NCBI GenBank assembly: GCA_964235945.1
Contig: CAXSDV010000001.1
Coordinates: forward strand, 1-64,000
Direction: 5' to 3'
Length of the DNA stretch: 64,000 nucleotides
Source of the DNA: JASLDZ01 sp964235945
Lineage (GTDB): Bacteria; Pseudomonadota; Alphaproteobacteria; Caulobacterales; Caulobacteraceae
Positions within the stretch are counted from its first letter, which is position 1; the number at the start of each line of letters is the position of its first letter. The translations under genes were made by a program, and so were the position numbers. Below the pieces are notes generated by a model. The model ran no database searches. It was not told the DNA's origin and was given only the letters and a program-made list of their open reading frames with translations. Of this stretch, positions 34,637 to 43,986 are shown in pieces.

Positions 34637-35992
34637 TCAGGCGGCGGCGGCGCGCACCGCCTCCACGATGGAGCCCACCACCTCGGCGACGACCCGCTCG
34701 TCGTCGCCCTCCGCCATGACGCGGATCAACGGCTCGGTGCCCGAGGCGCGCACCAGCACGCGCCCCGAGCCGTCCAGCCGCCGCTCGCCGTCCGCCACGG
34801 CCGTGCGCACGGGGGCGGCCTCCATGGGTCGGGCGCCCCGGGCGAATCGCACGTTCTCCAAGAGTTGGGGCACGGGCTCGAACTGGCGGGCCAGCGCGCT
34901 CATGGGCTCGCCCCGGTCGCGCAGCACCGCCAGCACCTGCAGGGCCGCGATCAGCCCGTCGCCCGTGGTGGAGAAGTCCGACAGGATCATGTGGCCCGAC
35001 TGCTCTCCCCCGAGATTGAAGCCGCCTTCGCGCATGCGCGCGGACACGTGCCGATCGCCCACCGGGGTGCGCTCCAGCTTCAGCCCCCGCTCGCCCATGA
35101 ACCGCTCCAGCCCGAGGTTGGACATGACGGTCGCCACCACGCCCCCGCCCTGGAGGCGGCCCGCGCGCGACCAGGCGTCGGCGACGATCGCCATGATCTG
35201 GTCGCCGTCGACCAAGAGGCCCCGCTCGTCGCAGATCGCCAGCCGGTCGGCGTCTCCGTCCAGCGCTATGCCGAGGTCGGCGCGGTAGGCGCGCACCGCC
35301 GCGGCCATGGTCTCCGGGTGGGTGGAGCCACATTCGTCGTTGATGTTGGTCCCATTGGGCTCCACGCCCAGGGGAATCACCTCGGCCCCGAGCTCGTAGA
35401 GCGCGGTGGGAGCCACCTTGTAGGCCGCGCCGTGGGCGCAATCGACCACCACGCGCAGGCCGTTCAGCGAGCGCCCCCGCGGGAAGGTGGCCTTGGCGAT
35501 CTCCACGTAGCGCGCCTGGGCGTCGTCGATGCGCTTGACCCGGCCCAGGCCCGTGGGCCGCGCCAGGCCTTCCTGCAGGCCTTCGTCCATCAGGGCCTCG
35601 ATCTCCGCCTCGCGCTCGTCCGAGAGCTTGTAGCCGTCGGGGCCGAACAGCTTGATGCCGTTGTCGGCGAAGGCGTTGTGGCTGGCGGAGATCATCACGC
35701 CGAGGTCCGCGCGCATGGAGCGCGTCATCATGGCCACCGCCGGCGTCGGCAGCGGGCCGAACAAGCGCACGTCCATGCCGACGGAGGCGAAGCCCGCCAC
35801 CAGCGCCGGCTCGATCATGTAGCCGGACAGGCGGGTGTCCTTGCCGATCACCACCAGGTGGCGGCGGTCCGGGTCGCGCAGGAACAGCTTGCCGGCGGCC
35901 AGGCCCACGCGCAGGGCGACCTCGGCGGTCATGGGGTGGGCGTTGGCCCGCCCGCGGATGCCGTCCGTGCCGAAATAGCTGCGTGGGGTCAT
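34637..35992 (-). CDS. glmM: Phosphoglucosamine mutase GlmM
   Basis: Converts GlcN-6-P to GlcN-1-P for UDP-GlcNAc, 451 aa. N-terminal SYFGTDGIRGRAN, active Ser in MISASHNAFADNGIK (~100), metal loop ALDGDADRL (~245), sugar-binding GGEQSGHMI (~330) and C-terminal VRASGTEPLIRVMAEG. ATG 35992. It is divergent from glmS (36125), which produces its substrate, so the 132-nt spacer probably coordinates both genes; it contains a tandem 10-bp repeat. Confidence 0.97.
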   Translation of the reverse strand: MTPRSYFGTDGIRGRANAHPMTAEVALRVGLAAGKLFLRDPDRRHLVVIGKDTRLSGYMIEPALVAGFASVGMDVRLFGPLPTPAVAMMTRSMRADLGVMISASHNAFADNGIKLFGPDGYKLSDEREAEIEALMDEGLQEGLARPTGLGRVKRIDDAQARYVEIAKATFPRGRSLNGLRVVVDCAHGAAYKVAPTALYELGAEVIPLGVEPNGTNINDECGSTHPETMAAAVRAYRADLGIALDGDADRLAICDERGLLVDGDQIMAIVADAWSRAGRLQGGGVVATVMSNLGLERFMGERGLKLERTPVGDRHVSARMREGGFNLGGEQSGHMILSDFSTTGDGLIAALQVLAVLRDRGEPMSALARQFEPVPQLLENVRFARGARPMEAAPVRTAVADGERRLDGSGRVLVRASGTEPLIRVMAEGDDERVVAEVVGSIVEAVRAAAA

Positions 35993-36045
35993 GCGGGCCG
36001 CCTCCGTTGGCGAGTAGGAGCGCGCCGTTCTAATGCGTATTGATG

Positions 36046-36065
36046 TGCGAAACGATGCGAAACGC
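36046..36065. repeat. Tandem 10-bp repeat between glmM and glmS
   Basis: TGCGAAACGA (36046-36055) is followed immediately by TGCGAAACGC (36056-36065), 60-80 nt upstream of glmS and ~55-75 nt upstream of glmM. Helical-turn spacing suggests an operator for a shared regulator. No glmS ribozyme is seen. Confidence 0.4.
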
Positions 36066-36124
36066 ACCCCGCCCGGGCCACCGGCGCGCGGGGTCCGCCG
36101 CGTCCTGCGGAGCGTGACCCCTTC

Positions 36125-37945
36125 ATGTGCGGCATCATAGGCATAGTGGGCGCCCGCCCGGTGGCGGACCGGCTCGTGGAGAGCCTGCGCCGACTGGAGT
36201 ACCGCGGCTACGATTCGGCGGGGATCGCCGTTCTGGCGGACGGGGCCATCGCGCGCCGCCGCGCCCCCGGCAAGCTGCGCGCGCTGGAGGCGGTGCTGGC
36301 CGACTCGCCCGTGGACGGGACGACGGGCATCGGCCACACGCGCTGGGCCACCCACGGCGGCCCCACCGAGGCCAACGCCCACCCGCACCTGGCCGGCCGG
36401 GTCGCCGTCGTCCACAACGGCATCATCGAGAACTTCGCGGCTCTGAAGGCCGAACTGCAGGCTCAGGGGCGGCGGTTCGAGAGCGAGACGGACACGGAGG
36501 TGGTGGCCCAGCTCCTGAACGCGGAGCTGGAGCGCGGCCTTCCCCCCCACGACGCCTTCAAGGCGACGCTGGCGCGGCTGCGCGGAGCCTACGCCCTGGC
36601 GGTGCTGGTGCGCGGCGAGGGCGAGCCCGTGCTGCTGGGCGCGCGGCTCGGCCCCCCGTTGGTGATCGGCTGGGGCGAGGGGGAGATGTTCATCGGCTCC
36701 GACCCCCTGGCGGTGGCCCCCTTCACCGGGCGCGTGTCCTACCTGGAGGACGGCGACCACGCGGTGGTGGACGCGGGCGGGGCGCGCGTCTTCGACGCGG
36801 ACGGCGCGGCGGTGGAGCGGCCGGTGCGCGCCATGTCGGTCTCGCCGGCGCTCCTGGAGAAGGGCGCCCACCGCCACTTCATGGAGAAGGAGATCCACGA
36901 GCAGCCGGACGCGGTGCAGCACACCCTGTCGGCCTATGTCGACCCGATCAGCGGCCGCGCCGTCGCCCCGGGGATCGACTTCGCCGCGGTCCCGCGCGTG
37001 CAGATCGTGGCCTGCGGCACCGCCTATCTCGCGGGATTGACCGCCAAGTACCTGTTCGAGCGGCTGGCGGGCCTGCCGGTGGACGTGGAGATCGCCTCCG
37101 AGTTCCGCTACCGCGACCCGGCGATCACGCCCGGCGTGCTGGCCCTGGCGATCAGCCAGTCGGGCGAGACCGCCGACACCCTGGCGGCGTTGCGCTGGTG
37201 CAAGGCCCGCGGGCTGGCCACCGCCGCGGTGGTCAACGCCCACCATTCCTCCATGGCGCGCGAAGCGGACGTGCTGTGGCCGACCCACGCCGGGCCGGAG
37301 ATCGGCGTGGCCTCCACCAAGGCCTTCACCGCACAGATCGCGGCCCTGACCGCCCTGGCCATCGCCGCCGCCTTCCAGCGCGGCCGCATCGACGCGGGGG
37401 AGGAGGCGCGGCTGGTGGCGCTCCTGCTTGAGGCTCCGCGACTGATCTCCGAAGCGCTGGGCCGCGAGGAGCAGGTCGCCGCGCTGGCCCCCGACCTCTC
37501 CCGCGCGCGCGACGTGCTCTATCTCGGCCGCGGACCGCTCTACCCGTTGGCGCTGGAGGGTGCTCTAAAACTGAAGGAACTCAGCTACATACACGCCGAA
37601 GGTTACGCGGCGGGCGAACTCAAGCACGGCCCCATCGCCCTGGTGGACGAGCACATGCCCGTGGTGGTGACCGCGCCCTCCGGCGAACTCCTGGAGAAGA
37701 CGCTCTCCAACCTGCAGGAGGTGGCGGCGCGAGGCGGCTCGCCCATCATCCTGATCACGGACGAGGCGGGGGCGGCCAGCGCCCACGCCGCCACCCGCAC
37801 GGTGGTGGTGCCCGACTGCGACCCGCTGCTCGCGCCCCTGGTCTACGCCGTACCGATCCAACTCCTGGCCTACCACGTGGCCGTGCAGAAGGGCACGGAC
37901 GTGGACCAGCCGCGCAACCTCGCCAAGTCCGTCACCGTGGAGTGA
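36125..37945 (+). CDS. glmS: Glutamine--fructose-6-phosphate aminotransferase GlmS
   Basis: Makes GlcN-6-P from Fru-6-P and Gln, first step of UDP-GlcNAc synthesis, 606 aa. Nucleophile Cys2 (MCGIIGIVG), N-terminal glutaminase motifs GHTRWATHG and HNGIIENF, two SIS domains (ACGTAYLAGLTAKY at ~300; YLGRGPLYPLALEGALKLKE at ~465), and the invariant C-terminus DQPRNLAKSVTVE. Start ATG 36125. Feeds MurG/LpxC pathway genes in the same window. Confidence 0.98.
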   Translation: MCGIIGIVGARPVADRLVESLRRLEYRGYDSAGIAVLADGAIARRRAPGKLRALEAVLADSPVDGTTGIGHTRWATHGGPTEANAHPHLAGRVAVVHNGIIENFAALKAELQAQGRRFESETDTEVVAQLLNAELERGLPPHDAFKATLARLRGAYALAVLVRGEGEPVLLGARLGPPLVIGWGEGEMFIGSDPLAVAPFTGRVSYLEDGDHAVVDAGGARVFDADGAAVERPVRAMSVSPALLEKGAHRHFMEKEIHEQPDAVQHTLSAYVDPISGRAVAPGIDFAAVPRVQIVACGTAYLAGLTAKYLFERLAGLPVDVEIASEFRYRDPAITPGVLALAISQSGETADTLAALRWCKARGLATAAVVNAHHSSMAREADVLWPTHAGPEIGVASTKAFTAQIAALTALAIAAAFQRGRIDAGEEARLVALLLEAPRLISEALGREEQVAALAPDLSRARDVLYLGRGPLYPLALEGALKLKELSYIHAEGYAAGELKHGPIALVDEHMPVVVTAPSGELLEKTLSNLQEVAARGGSPIILITDEAGAASAHAATRTVVVPDCDPLLAPLVYAVPIQLLAYHVAVQKGTDVDQPRNLAKSVTVE

Positions 37946-37966
37946 AGCGGGGCGCGCCGGCCGCGG

Positions 37967-38851
37967 TCAGTGGGCGACGCCGCCCACCCCGCCGTCGGTG
38001 ACGAAGCCGGTCGCCGGACCCGCCTGCGCCTGGGAGACGGCGCCCCCGCCCCAGCGCACGCACTGCTGCGAACTGGACTGCATGACCTTGATGCCTGCGC
38101 CGTAGCGGCGCAGCAGCGAGCGTTCGTTGCAGTCGCGCGCGGGCGTCTGCGGGCGGCACTGGAGCCTTCCCCCGAGGTCGCGCCACAGCGCCTCGCCCTT
38201 GCGGCAGACGGTCGTCTGGCCGTGCTCGAAACGCGCCTGGCCCGCGAAGCTTCCCAGCACGTACTGCATGCGCGAGCCGGCGATGCAGCGGAACAGCTCG
38301 CCCGAATAGCCGCCCGCCACATCCCGCTCGGGCGAGAGCTGGCTGGCGGGGTGCGGCACGTCCTTGTCGTCCAGGCACACGGCCTGGATCGCCACGGCGG
38401 TGGAGGTGGAGGCGTACTGCAGGCACACGGGCGGGGCCGCTTCCGGCGCCTCCACCTGCAGCACGCCGATGGTGGAGCTGGGCCCCTGGTCGACGAAGAA
38501 GCTCGACCCGCCGCCGCTGGCCAGAAGGTTGGCCACCGTGGCGCTGTTGGCCAGGGCCGAGCCCTGGGCGTTGGCGAAGGAAGCGCTCTGGGCCTGGGCC
38601 TGCGCCTCCGCCGACGCGCTGACCGACACGTCCACGCTCGTCTGGCCCACGCCCGCGAAGGCCAGGCCCGGCGGCTGGATGACCACGTGGGGCGGCGTCA
38701 CGTCCACCCCCGGCACGTTGACCGTGTGCGCCGTCGGCAGGCAGCAGCTCGCGCAACCCGAGCCGCAGCCCGCCTCGGCCGTCCCGGCGAGGGCCAGCGC
38801 GAGGAGGCCCGCGGCGGCCGACGCCAGGGCCGGGAGGAGCGATGCGCGCAT
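37967..38851 (-). CDS. Unknown secreted Cys-containing protein
   Basis: Not recognised. From ATG 38851 it encodes 294 aa beginning with a clear Sec signal peptide (LLALALAGTAEA) followed directly by a Cys cluster GCGSGCASCC. Next is a beta-rich stretch (VNVPGVDVTPPHVVIQPPG), a low-complexity Ala/Ser/Gln region (SVSASAEAQAQAQSASFANA), then a C-terminal domain with seven more Cys (11 in the mature chain), including FRCIAGSRMQYVLG and TVCRKGEALW. Many Cys suggest disulphides in the periplasm or on the surface. It is convergent with glmS (21 nt). Possible adhesin, holdfast or envelope factor; no function can be assigned. Confidence 0.65.
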   Translation of the reverse strand: MRASLLPALASAAAGLLALALAGTAEAGCGSGCASCCLPTAHTVNVPGVDVTPPHVVIQPPGLAFAGVGQTSVDVSVSASAEAQAQAQSASFANAQGSALANSATVANLLASGGGSSFFVDQGPSSTIGVLQVEAPEAAPPVCLQYASTSTAVAIQAVCLDDKDVPHPASQLSPERDVAGGYSGELFRCIAGSRMQYVLGSFAGQARFEHGQTTVCRKGEALWRDLGGRLQCRPQTPARDCNERSLLRRYGAGIKVMQSSSQQCVRWGGGAVSQAQAGPATGFVTDGGVGGVAH

Positions 38852-38992
38852 GGCTGGAGGGTCCGCGACCGGCATGATCGCGTCACCAAGCCCCAGCAAT
38901 CGCTACAACCGCGTTAACCGTCCCGGCGTGGGACGGCGGGGGCGGCGCCGTTCCTGCGCGGGACGGGACCTAGGCCAAAGGTGCGTCCCCCG

Positions 38993-39529
38993 ATGATCCA
39001 CGCCAACACCCGCCGCCTCCTGGACGAGTGGCGCCGTCAGCGCGGCGGGGCGCGCCTGCCCTCGCGCCCGCAGATGACCGCCGCCGCCTTCGCCCCCGTG
39101 CTCCCCCAGGTGTTCATCCTGGGACGCGAGGCCGGCGCCTGGCGCTTCCGCCTGGCCGGCGGCATGCTCACCGACCTGCACGGCCGCGAACTGCGCGGCG
39201 CCGCCTTCGACGACATCTGGTCGCCCCCGGGCCGGTCCAGGGCCATGCGGGCGCTCGACCGCGCGGTGGACGAAGCGATCCCCGTGGTGATCGCCGCCCG
39301 CGCGGAGGACGGCGAGCGCTGGGCGGGGCTGGAGATCGCGCTGGCGCCCCTCGCCGGTCCCACCGACGCCCCCGACCGCCTCATCGGCCTGCACCAGCCG
39401 ACCTCCATGCTGGCCCGACTGGAGGGCGCGCCCGTGCCGACCCTGCGCTTCCTGGGCGTGCGCGACGCGGAGGAACTGGCGCGCCCCGCCCTGCGCCTGG
39501 TGGTGGACAACAGCCGCCGCGTCGCGTGA
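38993..39529 (+). CDS. PAS_5 (DUF1457) domain protein
   Basis: Cytoplasmic protein of 178 aa with a single PAS_5-type domain: N-terminal NTRRLLDEWRRQRGG, then LPQVFILGREAGAWRFRLAG and LHGRELRGAAFDDIWSP, matching the DUF1457 pattern found almost only in Alphaproteobacteria, including Caulobacter proteins with cell-cycle or regulatory roles. No output domain. ATG 38993 is preferred to the in-frame GTG at 38981. Divergent from the unknown secreted protein. Confidence 0.78.
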   Translation: MIHANTRRLLDEWRRQRGGARLPSRPQMTAAAFAPVLPQVFILGREAGAWRFRLAGGMLTDLHGRELRGAAFDDIWSPPGRSRAMRALDRAVDEAIPVVIAARAEDGERWAGLEIALAPLAGPTDAPDRLIGLHQPTSMLARLEGAPVPTLRFLGVRDAEELARPALRLVVDNSRRVA

Positions 39530-39566
39530 CCGAAGCCCCGCGCTTCGCTAGACAGGCCTCCTGCCC

Positions 39567-39652
39567 GCGGACATGGCGGAATCGGTAGACGCATCGGACT
39601 TAAAATCCGCTGGCCCTGGGTCGTGGGGGTTCGAGTCCCCCTGTCCGCACCA
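39567..39652 (+). tRNA. tRNA-Leu (anticodon UAA)
   Basis: Complete 86-nt cloverleaf with encoded CCA. Acceptor GCGGACA pairs with TGTCCGC; D-loop GAATCGGTAGACGC typical of class II tRNA-Leu; anticodon loop CTTAAAA gives UAA; a long variable arm; T-loop GGTTCGAGTCC. It reads the rare UUA codon in this GC-rich genome. Confidence 0.97.
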
Positions 39653-39712
39653 CCTTCGCCGTCGAAGTCGTCGCCCGCTTGCCCGCCCGGCCACGACGGA
39701 CGAAGAAGGCGC

Positions 39713-41134
39713 ATGGTGATCTTCGCGACCGATGAGTCCCGGTCCGGGCGCGCGGACGCCGCCCCTCCTGGGGAGCGGCTGGTCTTCGGCCATCCGCGGG
39801 GGCTGGCCTACCTCGTGTTCGCCGAAGCGTGGGAGCGGTTCGCCTTCTACGGCATGCAGGCGTTGCTGGTGCTGTACATGGGCCGCAGCCTGCTGCTGCC
39901 CGGGCACGCGGAGCACGTGGCGGGGCTGGCGGGGCTCAAGGCGCTGCTGGAGCGCGCCTACGGGCCGCTCTCGCCCGCGGCGCTGGCCTCGGCGATGTTC
40001 GGCCTCTACGCGGGGGGCGTCTACCTGACGCCGCTGGCGGGCGGTTGGGTTGCGGACCGGCTGATCGGCCGCACCCGAGCGGTCGCGCTGGGCGCGACGC
40101 TGGCCGCCGCCGGGCATTTCCTGATGGCGTTCGAGGCCTCGTTCCTGTTCGCCCTCGCCTGCCTGCTGGCGGGGGTGGGGTTGTTCAAGGGCAACATCGC
40201 CACCCAGGTGGGCGAGCTTTATGCGCCGGGGGACGGCCGGCGGGCGGACGGCTTCCAGATCTTCATGCTGGGGATCAGCCTGGCGGTGATCGTGGCGCCG
40301 CTGGTGTGCGGCACGCTGGGAGAGCGCGTGGCGTGGCACTGGGGTTTCGGCGCGGCCGGGGTCGCCATGCTTCTGGGCCTGCTCGTCTACCTCGCCGGCC
40401 GCCGGCACCTGCCGCCCGAGCCTCCCCGCCGGACGCGGGCGAATGGGGCGGCTCGGCCCCGCCTCGCGCCGGGCGAGGGCCGGGCGGTGCTGGCGCTGCT
40501 GGCGCTGCTGCCCGCGCTGACGCTCTCGGCCCTGGGCAACCAGGAGATCTTCAACGCCTACCTGGTCTGGGGCGGGGCGCACTACCAGCTCGTGCTCCTG
40601 GGGCGGGTGATGCCCACGAGCTGGCTCGTCTCGCTGGACGCCTTCGTCAGCAGCGGCGTGCTGGCGGGGACCGTGGTGTTCTGGCGGTGGTGGCGCGCGC
40701 ACCGGCGCGAACCGGACGAGATCACCAAGCTGACCCTGGGCGCGGCGATCTCGGCCCTGGCCCCGCTGGTGCTGGCCCTGGCCAGCGCACAGGAGGCGGC
40801 GACCGGGCGCAAGGTGGGACTGGCCTGGGGCCTGGCCTTCCACCTGCTGAACGACATCGGCTTCGCCAACCTGTTCGCGGTGGGGCTGGCCCTGTTCTCT
40901 CGCGCGGCGCCCCGGTCGATGGTCGGACTCATGTTCGGCGTCTACTACCTGCACCTGTTCGCGGCCAACCTGACCGTGGGCTGGCTCGGGGGTCTGCTGG
41001 AGCGCATGACGCCCACGCGCTTCTGGCTGCTCCACGCCGCGCTGGTGGGGGCGGGCGCGCTGATGATGCTGCTGCTGCGCCTCGTCTTCCGCCGCACCCT
41101 GGCCCCCACGACCACCGCGGCGGCGGCCGGTTAG
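39713..41134 (+). CDS. POT/PTR-family peptide transporter
   Basis: Proton-coupled oligopeptide transporter of the major facilitator superfamily, 473 aa, 12-14 helices. The helix 1 POT motif is present (EAWERFAFYGMQALLVLY, ~residues 35-52), as is the helix 5 segment GLFKGNIATQVGELY (~157) and a long central loop after helix 6 (~235-255). ATG 39713 is used because the frame upstream runs through the tRNA. Its stop overlaps the convergent methyltransferase stop by 4 nt. Confidence 0.88.
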   Translation: MVIFATDESRSGRADAAPPGERLVFGHPRGLAYLVFAEAWERFAFYGMQALLVLYMGRSLLLPGHAEHVAGLAGLKALLERAYGPLSPAALASAMFGLYAGGVYLTPLAGGWVADRLIGRTRAVALGATLAAAGHFLMAFEASFLFALACLLAGVGLFKGNIATQVGELYAPGDGRRADGFQIFMLGISLAVIVAPLVCGTLGERVAWHWGFGAAGVAMLLGLLVYLAGRRHLPPEPPRRTRANGAARPRLAPGEGRAVLALLALLPALTLSALGNQEIFNAYLVWGGAHYQLVLLGRVMPTSWLVSLDAFVSSGVLAGTVVFWRWWRAHRREPDEITKLTLGAAISALAPLVLALASAQEAATGRKVGLAWGLAFHLLNDIGFANLFAVGLALFSRAAPRSMVGLMFGVYYLHLFAANLTVGWLGGLLERMTPTRFWLLHAALVGAGALMMLLLRLVFRRTLAPTTTAAAAG

Positions 41135-41949
41135 ACCTCCTGCGCCTCGTCCGGCGCGAAGGCGAGGTGGTGCAGGGCGATGCCGCTGGTGGTGGCGAGG
41201 TTGAGCGAGTCGAACGTCCCCGCCATGGGAATGGCCAGGGTGCGCGTGCGCGCCAGGAGATCGGGGGCGAGGCCCGGCCCTTCCGCGCCCAGGAGCAGCG
41301 CCGCGCGGGGCGGCCGCGCCGCCGCATGCAGCGGCCGCATCCCCGCCGGGCTGAGCGACAGCGCCGCGAAGCCGTGTTCGGCCAGGAGGGCGGGGGCGTC
41401 CTCCCCCGTCGTCAGCCGCGCGAACGGCGTGGTCAGCGCGGCCCCGACCGAGACGCGGATCGCCTTGCGGTAGAGCGGGTCGCAGCAGGTGGCGTCCAAC
41501 AGCACCGCGTCCGCGCCGAAGGCGGCGGCGTTGCGGAACACCCCGCCCATGTTGTCGTGGTTGCCCACCCCGAACAGCGCCACCACCAGCGCCCTCGGCC
41601 CGCAGCGCGCGAGGAGGGCGCCCGCCCCCTCGTCCGGAGCGCGCACGCCCTCGGCCAGCACGCCGCGGTGGAGCGGGAAGCCCGCGACCGCGTCCAGCAC
41701 CGGCCGGGGCGCGAGGAGCACGGGCGTGTCCTGCGGCAAGCGCGCCAGGGCGTCGACGAGCTTGGACTCACGGCCCTGCGCCAGCAGCACCGAGCGCACG
41801 CCGTGGCGGCCTTCACGCAGGAGGGTGCGCAGCACCACCTCGCCTTCCGCCATGAAGCCGTTGCGGCCCGCCAGGTCGCGCTCGCGCACGTCGCGATAGG
41901 GGTCGAGGCGCGGGTCGTCCGCATCGTCCACGGCCATGAAGCGGGGCAT
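41131..41949 (-). CDS. TrmH/SpoU-family RNA methyltransferase
   Basis: SPOUT RNA 2'-O-methyltransferase of 272 aa. N-terminal substrate-binding domain (FMAEGEVVLRTLLREG, ~32), then ALFGVGNHDNMGGVFRNAAA (~148), ALLLGAEGPGLAP (~217) and SLNLATTSGIALHHLAF (~248), the three SpoU motifs. The motif I Asn-His-Asp variant (usually N-P-x-N) is unusual. Paralogous to the gene at 1652. Target unknown. Confidence 0.85.
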   Translation of the reverse strand: MPRFMAVDDADDPRLDPYRDVRERDLAGRNGFMAEGEVVLRTLLREGRHGVRSVLLAQGRESKLVDALARLPQDTPVLLAPRPVLDAVAGFPLHRGVLAEGVRAPDEGAGALLARCGPRALVVALFGVGNHDNMGGVFRNAAAFGADAVLLDATCCDPLYRKAIRVSVGAALTTPFARLTTGEDAPALLAEHGFAALSLSPAGMRPLHAAARPPRAALLLGAEGPGLAPDLLARTRTLAIPMAGTFDSLNLATTSGIALHHLAFAPDEAQEV

Positions 41950-42066
41950 GGCCGGCGTTAGGCCGCCGCGCAGCTCGTCGCAACCGGGAGAACGACGCGA
42001 ACGGGAGCCGGCGGGCCCGCGCCCGTGTTAAGGAGAGGTCGCCGACTATCGAAGAGCGTACCGTCC

Positions 42067-43500
42067 ATGCCCGCCGTCCAGACCGCCCAAGCCCCCGCCG
42101 TGCCGCCGGAAGCCGCGCCCGCCCCCTACGACACGGCGCTGGGGATGATCGGCCGCACCCCCATGCTGGAGCTGCACGGCTTCGACACGGGGCCCTGCCG
42201 GCTGTTCGTCAAGCTGGAGAGCGCCAACCCCGGCGGCTCCATCAAGGACCGCATCGCCCTGACCATGATCGAGGCGGCCGAGCGCGACGGTCGGCTCATG
42301 CCCGGCGGGACCATCGTAGAGGCCACCGCCGGCAACACGGGCCTGGGGCTGGCGCAGGTCGGCATACTTAAGGGCTACCGCCTCGTGCTGGTGGTGCCCG
42401 ACAAGATGGCGCGCGAGAAGATCCAGCATCTGCGCGGCCTGGGCGTGGACGTGCGGATCACCCGCTCGGACGTCGGCAAAGGCCATCCGGACTATTACCA
42501 GGACATGGCCGAGCGTATCGCGCGGGATGTGCCGAACTCGGTGTTCATCAACCAGTTCCAGAACCCCGCCAACCCGCTGGCGCACGAGACCACCACCGGC
42601 CCGGAGATCCTGGCGCAGATGGGCGGCGACCTGGACGCGGTGGTCTGCGGCGTCGGGTCGGGCGGCACGCTGACGGGGCTGGGCCGCTTCTTCGCCGCCC
42701 ACAGCCCCAAGACGCGCATGGTGCTGGCCGACCCGGTCGGCTCCATTCTCGAACCGCTGGTCAACCGCGGCGAGCGCGTGGAGGCCGGCTCCTGGATCGT
42801 GGAGGGCATCGGCGAGGACTTCGTGCCCGACAATTGCGAGCTGAAGTACCTGCACGCGGGCGACGCCTACGCCGTTTCCGACCAGGAGAGCGTGGAGCAC
42901 GCGCGCCTGCTGCTGGCCAAGGCGGGGGTGCTGGGCGGCTCCTCCTCCGGCACCCTGCTGGCGGCGGCGCTGCGCTACTGCCGCGACCAGACCGAGCCCA
43001 AGCGGGTGGTCACCTTCGTGTGCGACAGCGGCAACAAATATTTGAGCAAGGTCTTCAACGACCACTGGCTGGCCGAGCAGGGCCTGGCCGGCCGCGCCAT
43101 GCACGGCGACCTGCGAGACCTGATCGCCCGCGGCGTGGAGGAAGGCGGCGCCGTGACCGTCGGCCCGACGGACACGCTGGACACCGCCTACAAGCGCATG
43201 CGCGTCGCGGACGTCAGCCAGCTTCCCGTGATGGACGACGGCCGCCTGATCGGCTTGGTGGACGAGGGCGACATCCTCGAAGCGGTGGACGAGCCGGGCG
43301 CCGACCGCGAGCGCCGCTTCCGCCGCCCCGTCTCCTCCGCCATGACCGCCAAGCTCAACACCCTTCAAGCGCGCGAGTCGCTGGACTCGCTGATCCCCGT
43401 GTTCGAGCGGGACGAGGTGGCCATCGTCATGGACGGCCGCGAGTTCCTGGGCCTCATCACTCGGGTGGACCTCTTGAACCACATGCGCCGCGCCGCCTGA
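42067..43500 (+). CDS. Cystathionine beta-synthase (PLP fold + CBS pair)
   Basis: PLP-dependent beta-replacing enzyme of 477 aa. The PLP lysine is in NPGGSIKDRIAL (~60); the phosphate-binding loop is GVGSGGTLTGLG (~195); substrate loop EATAGNTGLGLAQ (~82). The C-terminal third is a pair of CBS domains (VADVSQLPVMDDGRLIGLVD and a final EVAIVMDGREFLGLITRVDL). This architecture converts serine and homocysteine to cystathionine; cysteine synthase activity cannot be excluded. ATG 42067 (MPAVQTAQAP) is chosen over an upstream GTG. Confidence 0.87.
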   Translation: MPAVQTAQAPAVPPEAAPAPYDTALGMIGRTPMLELHGFDTGPCRLFVKLESANPGGSIKDRIALTMIEAAERDGRLMPGGTIVEATAGNTGLGLAQVGILKGYRLVLVVPDKMAREKIQHLRGLGVDVRITRSDVGKGHPDYYQDMAERIARDVPNSVFINQFQNPANPLAHETTTGPEILAQMGGDLDAVVCGVGSGGTLTGLGRFFAAHSPKTRMVLADPVGSILEPLVNRGERVEAGSWIVEGIGEDFVPDNCELKYLHAGDAYAVSDQESVEHARLLLAKAGVLGGSSSGTLLAAALRYCRDQTEPKRVVTFVCDSGNKYLSKVFNDHWLAEQGLAGRAMHGDLRDLIARGVEEGGAVTVGPTDTLDTAYKRMRVADVSQLPVMDDGRLIGLVDEGDILEAVDEPGADRERRFRRPVSSAMTAKLNTLQARESLDSLIPVFERDEVAIVMDGREFLGLITRVDLLNHMRRAA

Positions 43501-43546
43501 GCGGCCCCGGCGCCGCAAGGGCGGGCGTGGCCGCTCGACCACCCCT

Positions 43547-43574
43547 TTGCGCGGCCGCCCGCGAGCGCTATATT
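43547..43574 (+). promoter_or_regulatory. Promoter of ssrA
   Basis: TTGCGC (43547-43552), 16-nt spacer, TATATT (43569-43574). The -10 is notably AT-rich for this genome and predicts a start at about 43581, matching the expected 5' end of the acceptor RNA. Confidence 0.65.
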
Positions 43575-43580
43575 GGTTTT

Positions 43581-43903
43581 GGCCCGCGACGGTGGGTCTA
43601 TGGGGATAAACGCGCGCGTAATAAGCGGACCGGACCCGGGTGCGATTCCCGGCGGCTCCACCAAACTTTCGACCGGGTTGTCGCCGGCGAGGCATGGGGC
43701 CGATCAGCATCGACGGACGTGTAAAGGCGATTGCTTTCTCTCGGTGTGGGACTCCGCGATCGTCCTATTTTGTAACTGCGAACGATAACTTCGCTGAAGA
43801 AGTCCGCCTGGCCGCGTAAGCGGTTCGGTTGATTTCGTGACTTAAGTCCTGGGGGTTCAGATCCTTGGGCGGGGCTCGGGGGCGCCTGGCAACAGAAGCC
43901 CCC
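43581..43903 (+). ncRNA. ssrA: Circularly permuted two-piece tmRNA
   Basis: Rescues stalled ribosomes and tags nascent proteins for proteolysis. The permuted alphaproteobacterial order is visible: an acceptor piece first (TPsiC arm GGTGCGATTCCCGG, 3' end CGGCTCCACCA at 43663), a ~32-nt excised spacer (43664-43695), then the coding piece starting GGGGCCG (43696), which pairs with CGGCTCC as a 7-bp acceptor stem. The tag frame starts with GCG at 43778 and ends with TAA at 43819: ANDNFAEEVRLAA. Ends of the mature pieces are estimates; the 3' end is placed after the GGCAACAGAAGCC segment. sspB follows immediately. Confidence 0.93.
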
Positions 43904-43986
43904 ACTTCACCACTTCTCCTCCGCACGCGACGTCCCGCCCTGCGGTGGTGTATGACGGCGGCGTAGCTGCGAGTCCCGAGGAGCGT

